A stretch of DNA of 7,828 bases from Rhodospirillaceae bacterium UBA4479 (GTDB taxonomy: Bacteria; Pseudomonadota; Alphaproteobacteria; Rhodospirillales; Casp-alpha2), in contig DGNZ01000002.1 in NCBI GenBank assembly GCA_002389175.1, forward strand, positions 1 through 7,828, written 5' to 3'. This document shows, piece after piece, positions 1 through 6,463 of this stretch. Each line of letters begins with the position of its first letter. Positions within the stretch are counted from its first letter, which is position 1. Both the position numbers and the translations under genes were made by a program. The notes under the pieces were generated by a model. That model saw only the letters and a list, made by a program, of their open reading frames with translations, was not told where the DNA came from and did no database searches.

Positions 1-220
1 CAATGGCCTTGGTCGCATACAATGATGGACCTGCCGATGTTGCGATGGGGCCAATAGCACTACCGATAAAGTGAATACGATAGGGAAGTACATTCACACC
101 ACGTTGCTTTGCTAATTCATTTGCAGCACCGAACACACCTGCAGGGCCCGTAGCATCAATGATGTTGCATCCACCAAAGATGATGATGCCAATGGATTTG
201 GTTTCAGAAAGCTTTAACAT
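1..220 (-). CDS. GlxA-like transcriptional regulator, DJ-1/PfpI domain, N-terminal part only
   Basis: The first 73 residues of a minus-strand gene that runs off the left edge of the window. I translated it by hand. It starts MLKLSETKSIGIIIFGG and continues with a segment reading IIDATGPAGVFGAANEL, then YRIHFIGSAIGPIATSAGPS. This is the beta-alpha-beta start of the DJ-1/PfpI (class I glutamine amidotransferase-like) domain as found in GlxA-type regulators. In those proteins it is a ligand-sensing domain followed by a C-terminal AraC-type helix-turn-helix. That DNA-binding half, which would decide the call, lies outside the window, so a stand-alone DJ-1/PfpI enzyme (for example an isonitrile hydratase-like protein) is possible. 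An in-frame TAA lies 24 bases upstream of the ATG at 220, and no other start codon lies between, so the start is secure although the ribosome binding site is weak. The gene is divergent from the CoA-transferase at 343, which makes that gene a candidate target. Confidence 0.72.
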   Translation of the reverse strand, partial: MLKLSETKSIGIIIFGGCNIIDATGPAGVFGAANELAKQRGVNVLPYRIHFIGSAIGPIATSAGPSLYATKAI

Positions 221-342
221 GCAGATAGTGTGTTCGATCTCTTAGATTGGCACAATGACATTTACCCCGCTTTTTCTGCCAAATGATGATGATGCAGAAA
301 GAATCCCTAACGCTTACAACATTGGTTTTATAGAGAGGCATT
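221..342. promoter_or_regulatory. Divergent intergenic region with an inverted repeat
   Basis: This 122-bp gap separates the two divergent genes and must hold both promoters. I could not place convincing -35/-10 pairs by eye. It contains an exact 7-bp inverted repeat, TTTCTGC (273-279) and GCAGAAA (294-300), separated by 14 bases that include a short GAT triplet repeat. The repeat could be an operator for the divergent regulator, but AraC-type proteins often bind direct repeats, so this is only a suggestion. AGAGAGG at 332-338 is the ribosome binding site of the downstream gene, 4 bases before its TTG start. Confidence 0.35.
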
Positions 343-1467
343 TTGAATTTTTTAGATGGTATCCGTGTCCTCGACCTCAGCCAATTTCTCCCAGGTCCTT
401 TTGCAACTCAAATGCTCAGTGATATGGGCGCCGACGTCGTTAAGGTGGAACCTCCAAAAGGTGATCCGATGCGAGGCCTTGACCCGATTACCAATAAACG
501 CGGCCCTAGCCCATATCATGCCCTTGTGAATGCCGGGAAACGTGTGATTGCGATTGATTTAAAATCTGATCAAGGAAAGACCGACTTTAATGCATTGGTT
601 AAACAAGCCGATGTCTTGCTGGAAAGTTATCGCCCAGGTGTCATGGCGCGTCTTGGGTTTGGTTGGGAATCGCTTCAGTCCATAAATCCAAAATTGATCC
701 ATTGTGCGCTTTCCGGATTTGGTCAGAACGGACCACTTAGCTTGTCAGCAGGTCACGATATCAATTATGTCGCGGCAGCGGGTCAGTTGTATTTAACGGG
801 AACGCACGAAGCTCCACATCCGGCCTTTCCTATGGTGGCCGACTACGCGGGCGCATTGCAGGCAAGTGTATCCATTCTAGGTGCGCTGGTTGGACGTGGT
901 AAAACCGGGCAGGGGGCTTTCATCGATGTTGCAATGACAGATGCGGTTTTAGCCTGGCAAAGTCAGACACTGGCCGCCACACAGTTGGGCAACACCGTGG
1001 CACGCGATCAGAATATGTTGACCGGTGGAGCCGCATTTTACCAAGTCTACCCATGTGCGGATGAACGCTTTATTTCGTTAGGTGCGATAGAGGAAGTGTT
1101 CTGGTATAACTTTTGTCAGGCTGTGGGTCATCTCGAATGGGTGGCGCGCCAGCATGAAGCATTACCACAATCTGACCTGATTAAAGACGTCGCAGCGATG
1201 TTTGAGACGAAACCACAGCCTCATTGGGACCGTTTGTTATCAAAAATCGATTGCTGTTTTCATGTGATGCCAACCCCCGAAGAATTATCGATATTTCCAC
1301 AGCATGTAGCACGGCAACTTATCCAGCCGCTGAATATTCCAGATCATGGAAATATCAACACAGTCTTGTATCCCGCATGGGTGAATGGGGCAGCGCCAAA
1401 AGCACGCAAATCGGTGCAGTTTTCATGTGTCGAAGATATCGTAAAAGGTTGGGGAAAAATACTGTAA
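343..1467 (+). CDS. Class III (CaiB/BaiF) CoA-transferase, alpha-methylacyl-CoA racemase-like
   Basis: A 374-residue cytosolic enzyme of the CaiB/BaiF family. The family includes CoA-transferases and alpha-methylacyl-CoA racemase, which interconverts the 2R and 2S epimers of branched acyl-CoAs. The N-terminus (GIRVLDLSQFLPGPFATQ, residues 6-23) followed by GADVVKVEPP is the family signature. The racemase-type motif SAGHDINY puts a His at residue 138, and ADYAG puts an Asp at residue 167. These match the His/Asp acid-base pair of racemases, while transferases use the equivalent Asp as nucleophile. Further racemase-like motifs are LTGGAAFYQVY (226-236) and LGAIE (246-250). The start is a TTG, chosen because AGAGAGG lies just upstream and the family motif begins at once. 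The length is normal for the family. I favour a racemase-like enzyme of branched or degraded acyl-CoA metabolism, but a transferase cannot be excluded from sequence alone. No other fatty-acid gene is beside it. No convincing terminator follows. Confidence 0.88.
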   Translation: MNFLDGIRVLDLSQFLPGPFATQMLSDMGADVVKVEPPKGDPMRGLDPITNKRGPSPYHALVNAGKRVIAIDLKSDQGKTDFNALVKQADVLLESYRPGVMARLGFGWESLQSINPKLIHCALSGFGQNGPLSLSAGHDINYVAAAGQLYLTGTHEAPHPAFPMVADYAGALQASVSILGALVGRGKTGQGAFIDVAMTDAVLAWQSQTLAATQLGNTVARDQNMLTGGAAFYQVYPCADERFISLGAIEEVFWYNFCQAVGHLEWVARQHEALPQSDLIKDVAAMFETKPQPHWDRLLSKIDCCFHVMPTPEELSIFPQHVARQLIQPLNIPDHGNINTVLYPAWVNGAAPKARKSVQFSCVEDIVKGWGKIL

Positions 1468-1583
1468 AGACAACGCTTTGTGGTATCCACGTATATTCCT
1501 AAGTGAGCCCAATTTGATAACTTAATCTCTGAATGATGACGATTTATTGAACATGCGTTTAAACTGAATCGTAAAAATATCAC

Positions 1584-1599
1584 CCGTCAGATATGACGG
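1584..1599 (+). promoter_or_regulatory. Small hairpin just upstream of the kinase ribosome binding site
   Basis: CCGTCA (1584-1589) and TGACGG (1594-1599) are a perfect 6-bp inverted repeat around a GATA tetraloop. It ends one base before the Shine-Dalgarno sequence AGGAGAG (1601-1607). In the mRNA it would form a small stem that also covers the upstream in-frame ATG at 1593, favouring initiation at 1614. Whether it has a regulatory role is unknown. Confidence 0.35.
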
Positions 1600-1600
1600 C

Positions 1601-1607
1601 AGGAGAG
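1601..1607 (+). promoter_or_regulatory. Ribosome binding site deciding the kinase start
   Basis: AGGAGAG lies 6 bases before the ATG at 1614. An in-frame ATG at 1593 would give a protein seven residues longer, but it has no ribosome binding site and lies upstream of this one. The start is therefore set at 1614. Confidence 0.75.
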
Positions 1608-1613
1608 CTAAGA

Positions 1614-2018
1614 ATGCCAATCGGCGAAGACATAGGCGATGCAGAGATCAAGCTAAAGAAAGGGCGGCATTTATTAGTCGCAATTTTCTGCGCCTTAGTC
1701 GTTCCCATGCTGGTGACTGCATTTGCGATCAATTATCTCAAACAGGATTATGAAAATGAGATCATTCGAACGGAGTCGAGCCAGAAGGCAAAAGTATTAG
1801 CACGTGGTCTTAGTGTGCCTGTATGGAACTTAGATTCCAAAGCTGGAAGCAACCTGATATCGACATTGACGGAGGATCCATCCATCGTTGCCGTGCGCGT
1901 TCGATCTCTGGCACAGGGTGAATTCCTCGAATATGAAAATTCCCTACCAATAAACCGGAAAATTGTTTCGAGATTTCTACGGATATTGTCTACCAAGATC
2001 AAAAGATCGGTCAGATAG
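1614..2018 (+). CDS. N-terminal fragment of frameshifted hybrid sensor histidine kinase
   Basis: This reading frame encodes the membrane anchor and most of the periplasmic sensor of the kinase that continues in another frame to 4600. It starts at the ATG at 1614 (MPIGEDIGDAE). A hydrophobic segment, HLLVAIFCALVVPMLVTAFA, forms the first transmembrane helix at about residues 19-40. The following periplasmic part contains LARGLSVPVWNLD and DPSIVAVRVRS, motifs seen in small extracytoplasmic sensor domains of histidine kinases and cyclases (CHASE-like; exact family not determined). After about position 1960 this frame turns into an unlikely basic tail (IVSRFLRILSTKIKRSVR) and stops at 2018. The natural continuation (FEISTDIVYQDQKIGQIDIL) is in the frame one base back. 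On its own the fragment has no output domain and is not expected to work as a sensor. Confidence 0.72.
   Translation: MPIGEDIGDAEIKLKKGRHLLVAIFCALVVPMLVTAFAINYLKQDYENEIIRTESSQKAKVLARGLSVPVWNLDSKAGSNLISTLTEDPSIVAVRVRSLAQGEFLEYENSLPINRKIVSRFLRILSTKIKRSVR
1937..2018 (+). other. Frameshift junction inside the kinase gene
   Basis: Both relevant frames are open here: the upstream frame ends at the stop at 2016-2018, and the downstream frame is open from 1937, just after a TGA at 1934-1936. The switch must lie in this interval. It most likely falls at AAAA (1959-1962) or TTT (1966-1968), where one extra base would give RKNCFEIS or RKIVFEIS and a single reading frame. No canonical X-XXY-YYZ slippery heptamer in the correct phase was found, so a one-base deletion (a real mutation or a sequencing/assembly error) is favoured over programmed frameshifting. 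Confidence 0.75.
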
Positions 2019-2242
2019 ATATCCTCTATAATGCGACGCCATTCATCGAATCCCAGAACGGCAAATGGTTCGCGATTTGGGCCACTTTCATTGCTGGTGT
2101 TCTGACATCGATTGCGATCATTTTTTGGTATCTACAAACAGTTGTTCGCCAGGAGCGTCTTGCCATTGCAACAGCTGCAAAAAACACTGTCAGAAGCCAC
2201 CGCCAACATTTTTCGGATACCGCCAACAATATTAATGGGCTG

Positions 2243-4600
2243 GTGTTTCAATGTGTTGTTGATAAGCACGGTACATTCACTTTTCCTTTTATGAGCGACA
2301 CTATCTCAGATCACTTTGATGTCACGGCGACTGAGGTTATCGAAAACCCTCAGTTGTTTTTATCACTTATCCAATCCGAAGATTTAGAACACTTTCGGCA
2401 TTCATTGATGCGGGCTGCACTGGGTAACAACGATTGGTCTTGGGAAGGGCGCATGCTTAGCCCCACGGGTGGGTTTGTATTCATGCGAGGCACCGCCAAA
2501 CCAAGACCGTTCAGAGATGGCCTGACACTTTGGAATTGCGTCCTAAGCGATGTTACCGAGTTAGAAAAAGCACAGCAAAAAATTGCAAAAGCACGCGATA
2601 ATCTAGAAGCCGAAGTCGCGCTTCGAACAAAACGTTTGATCAGCGAAATTGAAGAAAAAGTCAGGATCGAGAACTCGCTTCGCGATAATGAACAACGCTT
2701 TAAAGATTTCACCGAAACCGCAACTGACTGGGTTTGGGAAACAGACGAAAGCCAGAACATCACCTTCCTTAGCGTGAATGCTGCGACACATGAATTGTTT
2801 GATACCTCTTCAGTGATTGGTAAATCGCGTTACGGATTATTTAATGCAAAGTCGGGTAGCGAAGATGATGCTTGGTCCAAGCATTATGATGACATCGCAC
2901 AGCGTAAAGAATTCCAAGACCTTGAATTCGATTTTACAGATATTTACAGCGGACATCGTCGGTTACGCATCAACGGACGTCCTGTATATGACGAAAGCGG
3001 TAAATACATAGGTTACCGCGGTACGGGTAAGGACGTGACCCAAGAGACTGAAACAAAACTTGGTCTTGAGAAACTTAGGTCCGCTTTCGAGGTCGTGCCT
3101 GAACCCATGGCCGTTCTTGGCAGCGATGGGTGCTTTGAGTTTTATAACTCCACCTACGAAGACGTGACTCAGATAACTGGGGACGAACTTAGGCTTGGCG
3201 TCAATTTCTCCGATTACATCCGCACGATTGTTGCGAATGGGCTGGTTATGGATGCGATCGGCAATGAAGAAGCTTGGATTAAAAAGCGATTAGAAATTCA
3301 TAAAGAAGAAAGTTCGTCTTTTGAAATCAAGCATGCGAATGGGAATTGGTATCTCGTCAATGAACATGCCTTGACCACAGGTGGGCGTGCATTGCTGATG
3401 ACAAATATTACTGCTTTGAAAGAAAGCCAGCAGGGATTGAAAGAAGCGAAAGAGCAAGCCGAAGCTGCAAATGAAGCCAAATCAGATTTCTTATCAAGTA
3501 TGAGCCACGAACTTCGGACGCCACTGCATGCCATCCTGGGGTTTGCACAATTGCTTGAACGTGATGGACAGGAAAATTTGAGCGAACGCCAAGAGCGATT
3601 TGTCCGACAGATCGTCGGATCTGGAAACCATTTGCTAAGATTAATTGGTGATGTCTTGGATTTGGCTCAGATCGAGTCCGGCAATTTGTCTTTGTCGATA
3701 GAAAGCGTCGATGTTCGAGAGGCAATAAATGCGACCATCGAAGCAGCATCATATTTGGCGATCACGAGGGATGTGACATTGCAAGTATCCCAAGAACTAA
3801 CTGATACCATTCCAATGGTGTCGGCCGACCCCACACGTGTGCGTCAGGTCCTACTCAACCTTGCATCGAATGGGATTAAGTATACCAAGGAAAATGGCAT
3901 TGTTGAGTTCGATGCCAAACTGGTCGAGGGAGATTATCTAAGGGTCATTGTACGTGATAACGGATACGGGATTCCTGATGAAAAGAAGGCTGAACTGTTT
4001 TACGCATTCTCACGTCTAGGGATGGAGAAATCAGATATCGATGGAACAGGTATCGGCCTAACCATCTCAAAAGCTATTATCGAAGAGATGGGCGGCTCCA
4101 TAGGTTTTGAGAGTGATGAAACTTCTGGAACGATATTCTGGTTTAATCTTCCAATTGTCGATGCCTTGCCATTACAAATAGCGCCAGAGCAAAAAGATGA
4201 AGTAAATAATAACCGCACGTTGCGCGTGCTGCATGTGAACGAAAGTATGATCAATAGGGAACTCCTAGAGATCACTTTAAGCGATCAGCCTGGTGTCGAT
4301 TTTGCACGAAGTTCAAAAAATGTGGATCCACTTCAGCAAATCCGAGAAACCCTGCCGGATATTTTGTTTGTTGATATGGACAAGGATGAAGAAGGCCGGT
4401 TGCAACTTATTCAATCTATCAAGAGCTGCCCCGAAACAATGCATATTCCGTTGGTGGTTTTAAGCCTCAACCGAACCGAAAAAAGTCGTGCACGGGTTAT
4501 GAATGCGGGCGTGACAGAGTGTTTGATGATGCCACTAGAACCCGAAAAAGTATTCGAGCAGCTTGAGAGAGTTCGCGCTAACGCTAGCGGCATACATTGA
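2243..4600 (+). CDS. Hybrid sensor histidine kinase body: three PAS, HisKA, HATPase_c, degenerate receiver
   Basis: The GTG at 2243 is only the first possible start in this frame. Coding sequence clearly continues upstream to 1937 and supplies the end of the periplasmic domain and the second transmembrane helix (about 2066-2134, WFAIWATFIAGVLTSIAIIF). Domains by base position: PAS-like 2195-2560, coiled linker 2560-2700, PAS 2700-3045 (ends YIGYRGTGKDVT), PAS_7-like 3065-3420, HisKA from about 3480, HATPase_c about 3800-4150, receiver 4210-4590. The autophosphorylation His is in SHELRTP (codon 3506-3508). The ATPase N-box Asn is at 3869 (NLASNGIKYT), G1 is DNGYGIP at 3956 and G2 is GTGIGLTISKAI at 4043, so the kinase core looks intact. 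The receiver keeps Asp (4373-4375, FVDMD) and a Ser in LVVLSL, but the acidic pair reads Asn-Glu and the usual Lys before Pro is Met (4529). No partner response regulator is nearby. With the frameshift repaired, the full protein would be about 995 residues. Confidence 0.87.
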   Translation: MFQCVVDKHGTFTFPFMSDTISDHFDVTATEVIENPQLFLSLIQSEDLEHFRHSLMRAALGNNDWSWEGRMLSPTGGFVFMRGTAKPRPFRDGLTLWNCVLSDVTELEKAQQKIAKARDNLEAEVALRTKRLISEIEEKVRIENSLRDNEQRFKDFTETATDWVWETDESQNITFLSVNAATHELFDTSSVIGKSRYGLFNAKSGSEDDAWSKHYDDIAQRKEFQDLEFDFTDIYSGHRRLRINGRPVYDESGKYIGYRGTGKDVTQETETKLGLEKLRSAFEVVPEPMAVLGSDGCFEFYNSTYEDVTQITGDELRLGVNFSDYIRTIVANGLVMDAIGNEEAWIKKRLEIHKEESSSFEIKHANGNWYLVNEHALTTGGRALLMTNITALKESQQGLKEAKEQAEAANEAKSDFLSSMSHELRTPLHAILGFAQLLERDGQENLSERQERFVRQIVGSGNHLLRLIGDVLDLAQIESGNLSLSIESVDVREAINATIEAASYLAITRDVTLQVSQELTDTIPMVSADPTRVRQVLLNLASNGIKYTKENGIVEFDAKLVEGDYLRVIVRDNGYGIPDEKKAELFYAFSRLGMEKSDIDGTGIGLTISKAIIEEMGGSIGFESDETSGTIFWFNLPIVDALPLQIAPEQKDEVNNNRTLRVLHVNESMINRELLEITLSDQPGVDFARSSKNVDPLQQIRETLPDILFVDMDKDEEGRLQLIQSIKSCPETMHIPLVVLSLNRTEKSRARVMNAGVTECLMMPLEPEKVFEQLERVRANASGIH

Positions 4601-4622
4601 CGTCAATTTTTAGATGTCCGGA

Positions 4623-5171
4623 TCATCCCTTGGGGCAGGGAATTTCTCCCAGCAAACCAACGCTGGAATATCCCTTCGATGGAATGACAGCCCGTTGCCC
4701 ACTTTGAAGTTTTAAATAATCACGGACGCCCGTCGCTTGATTATCGTTTGATCGTTGAATTGCAGCAGCTCTGCATTCACCGCAACGGTTGATCAAAATT
4801 GCACCCGCGCTTCCTGATTGTTCTAGTGTTACACATTTGTTGGATTTGGGTTGCTTGGCCGCTTCTTCTAACTGTCCTCTATCTCGAGGGCATAAACGTT
4901 CCGATTTTATACGCGATTGGCCAGAGCCTTTGAACGGCACAGGTGCAGATGATCTGGCTAGAACAGGAAACTGCCGCGTCACAGGTTTCGCGCCGCCAGG
5001 GCGCATACGATACACCATCGCGATCATGCATTGCCCACATTTGTTGATGAGGGCTTCGATATTTCCTTGGCGCGCAATGTGAATGCATTTTGTGGCCGCA
5101 TCAACACGTGGCACATCCGCAAATGTTACCAGTACACACACAGATAAAACAGCTAACGAAATTCGAAACAT
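4623..5171 (-). CDS. Exported protein with two tandem four-cysteine modules, family unknown
   Basis: A 182-residue protein I cannot assign to a named family. It starts with a signal peptide (MFRISLAVLSVCVLVTFA, probable cleavage after VDA near residue 25), so it should be periplasmic, secreted or surface-exposed. The mature part is an internal duplication. Copy A has Cys 29, 45, 48 and 94; copy B has Cys 113, 130, 133 and 179. Their spacings are C-x15-C-x2-C-x45-C and C-x16-C-x2-C-x45-C. Matching motifs are KC(I/V), IN(K/R)CG(Q/E)C and CP at the end of each copy. The eight cysteines could form disulphides or bind metal; there is no CxxCH haem motif. The start was moved from the ATG at 5183 to the one at 5171: AAGGA touches the first ATG with no spacer, whereas TGAGG (5182-5178) sits 6 bases before the second. 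The gene is convergent with the kinase and follows the FemAB-like gene by 64 bp. Confidence 0.72.
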   Translation of the reverse strand: MFRISLAVLSVCVLVTFADVPRVDAATKCIHIARQGNIEALINKCGQCMIAMVYRMRPGGAKPVTRQFPVLARSSAPVPFKGSGQSRIKSERLCPRDRGQLEEAAKQPKSNKCVTLEQSGSAGAILINRCGECRAAAIQRSNDNQATGVRDYLKLQSGQRAVIPSKGYSSVGLLGEIPCPKG

Positions 5172-5235
5172 GGTTAACCTCATTCCTTGCAGCCCCTTAA
5201 AACTAAGGGAAAAAGGTTAACAATCCCTGAGGTTG
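5172..5235 (-). promoter_or_regulatory. Leader of the cysteine-module gene with hairpin and GGTTAAC repeat
   Basis: Between the FemAB-like stop (5236) and the chosen start (5171) lies a leader with a perfect 6-bp inverted repeat, CCCTTA (5194-5199) and TAAGGG (5204-5209), around a 4-base loop. GGTTAAC occurs twice, at 5172-5178 (as the palindrome GGTTAACC) and 5215-5221. On the minus strand the T-run comes before the hairpin, not after it, so it does not read as a terminator for the FemAB-like gene. It may be a structured leader or part of a separate promoter; no clear -35/-10 pair was seen. The functional ribosome binding site is TGAGG at 5182-5178. Confidence 0.35.
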
Positions 5236-6414
5236 CTATTCGGATGGCATCTTTTTGTAAGGCGAATGCTCGGCCACAATATACGCAGATTCATTTTCAA
5301 CAGATTGGCGTTCTCGAATAACAAAATCTGCTACAGCATCGCTAAAGCCCTGATCACGAATGTAATGCAGGCTGTAGGTGAGTTCAGGCAAATATCCTCG
5401 TTGGATTTTGTGTGGCCCCTGCGCACCTGCTTCTACGCGGGCTAAACCGTTTGCGATGGCGTAATCAATCGCTTGATAATAGCAGCATTCAAAATGAAGG
5501 AATTTGTGGGTTTCCAGGCATCCCCAATTACGCCCATAAAGGCAATCATTGCCCTTTAAATTCAACGCCCCAGCCACCGGCCGATCACCATCAAAGGCCA
5601 TTATTAAGACCACGCGATCGCTCAAACGTTCCCCAAGCAGGGAGAAGAATGATCGACGTAAATAGCTCTCGCCCCATTTCTTGTCGGTCGTCGCCAAATA
5701 AAATCGATAGAACGCATCCCAATAACTCTCTTTAATTTCAGGTCCGCTGAGAACCCGAATATCTAAACCGATGTCTTGTACTTTCAGACGTTCCTTTCGG
5801 ATTGATTTGCGTTTACGCGAAGACAATGCGTCCAGAAAATCATCGAATGTTTTGTAATCGTTGTTATGCCAATGAAATTGTTGGCCAACACGTTGCAGAT
5901 ACGTGCCTTTACCCAAATCATCCCACGTTTGTTTCTCACAAAACGTGATATGGGCAGATGACAGTTCAAGTTGATTTGCTAGCTGTGAAATCCCCGTCGC
6001 AAGTAGCGTCTGATTTTCGCGCTGCCGTTCTTCTGACAATGCATTGTTCACCAATAAACGGGGACCAGGAGCTGGTGTGAAAGGGACACTGCATTGTAAT
6101 TTAGGATAATACTGTCCGCCGGCACGCTCGTAAGCATCCGCCCACCCCCAATCGAATACATATTCACCATACGAATGCGTTTTCACATAAACGGGCGCGC
6201 AACCCTGGATGATACCATCGAGGCCATAAAGGGCGATATGCTGTGGCATCCAGCCGGTATCTGCTGTCGCAGACCCTGAGTCTTCTAATGCAGATAAGAA
6301 TTCATAGGACACAAATGGGTTGTCGCTTCCAGCGCACGCATTCCAATCATCCGCAGAGATATTTGAAAGCGCGCCTATGACCTTTATGACGTGCTGATCA
6401 TTCCCATCAGGCAT
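5236..6414 (-). CDS. FemAB-like / GNAT-fold protein (PF04339, formerly DUF482)
   Basis: A 392-residue protein of the FemAB-like PF04339 family, often annotated as GNAT-family N-acetyltransferase or peptidogalycan biosynthesis protein. Known FemAB members transfer amino acids from tRNA to peptidoglycan precursors, but the substrate of PF04339 proteins is not established. Visible family features are DNPFVSYEFL (31-40), the basic stretch SSRKRKSIRKERLKVQ (198-213), RPVAGALNL (278-286), LYGRNWGCLE (292-301), LHFECCYYQAIDYAI (306-320) and GAQGPHKIQRGYLP (330-343). Together these cover the whole family length with no gap. There is no signal peptide or membrane segment, so it is cytosolic. It starts at the ATG at 6414 with only a weak GGA upstream. 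It lies 49 bp downstream of the BtuF-like gene in the same direction and is probably co-transcribed with it. Family membership is firm; biochemical activity is not. Confidence 0.88.
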   Translation of the reverse strand: MPDGNDQHVIKVIGALSNISADDWNACAGSDNPFVSYEFLSALEDSGSATADTGWMPQHIALYGLDGIIQGCAPVYVKTHSYGEYVFDWGWADAYERAGGQYYPKLQCSVPFTPAPGPRLLVNNALSEERQRENQTLLATGISQLANQLELSSAHITFCEKQTWDDLGKGTYLQRVGQQFHWHNNDYKTFDDFLDALSSRKRKSIRKERLKVQDIGLDIRVLSGPEIKESYWDAFYRFYLATTDKKWGESYLRRSFFSLLGERLSDRVVLIMAFDGDRPVAGALNLKGNDCLYGRNWGCLETHKFLHFECCYYQAIDYAIANGLARVEAGAQGPHKIQRGYLPELTYSLHYIRDQGFSDAVADFVIRERQSVENESAYIVAEHSPYKKMPSE

Positions 6415-6463
6415 GGTGAAATTCCAATAAAATCATATCTTTCATTTGGTGCGAGTGGTTAGG

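Noticed and set aside
1468..1500. Terminator after the CoA-transferase (GTGG-TAT-CCAC)
   Set aside because: Only a 4-bp stem with no following T-run.
1593..1613. ATG at 1593 as the kinase start
   Set aside because: The strong ribosome binding site AGGAGAG (1601-1607) lies after it and is correctly spaced for the ATG at 1614.
1935..1968. Programmed -1 ribosomal frameshifting in the kinase gene
   Set aside because: The codon phase around GAAAAT and GGAAAATT does not give an X-XXY-YYZ slippery heptamer, and no clear stimulatory hairpin was seen; a one-base indel is simpler.
3408..3752. Minus-strand open frame of 114 codons opposite the kinase
   Set aside because: Antisense to the HisKA region, no ribosome binding site or domain; a shadow of the real gene.
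4596..4611. A 12-bp perfect palindrome ATTGACGTCAAT overlapping the kinase stop codon, followed by T's, as a bidirectional terminator between convergent genes
   Set aside because: As RNA it needs a loop, which leaves only about a 4-bp AT-rich stem; too weak to call an intrinsic terminator.
5172..5183. ATG at 5183 as start of the cysteine-module gene
   Set aside because: AAGGA directly touches that ATG with no spacer, while the ATG at 5171 has TGAGG at a 6-base distance and begins a standard signal peptide.
5194..5214. Hairpin CCCTTA/TAAGGG as terminator of the FemAB-like gene
   Set aside because: On the minus strand the T-run precedes the hairpin instead of following it; on the plus strand it is followed by A's.
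5412..5735. Plus-strand open frame of 107 codons
   Set aside because: It lies wholly inside the well-supported FemAB-like gene on the other strand and has no recognisable protein features.
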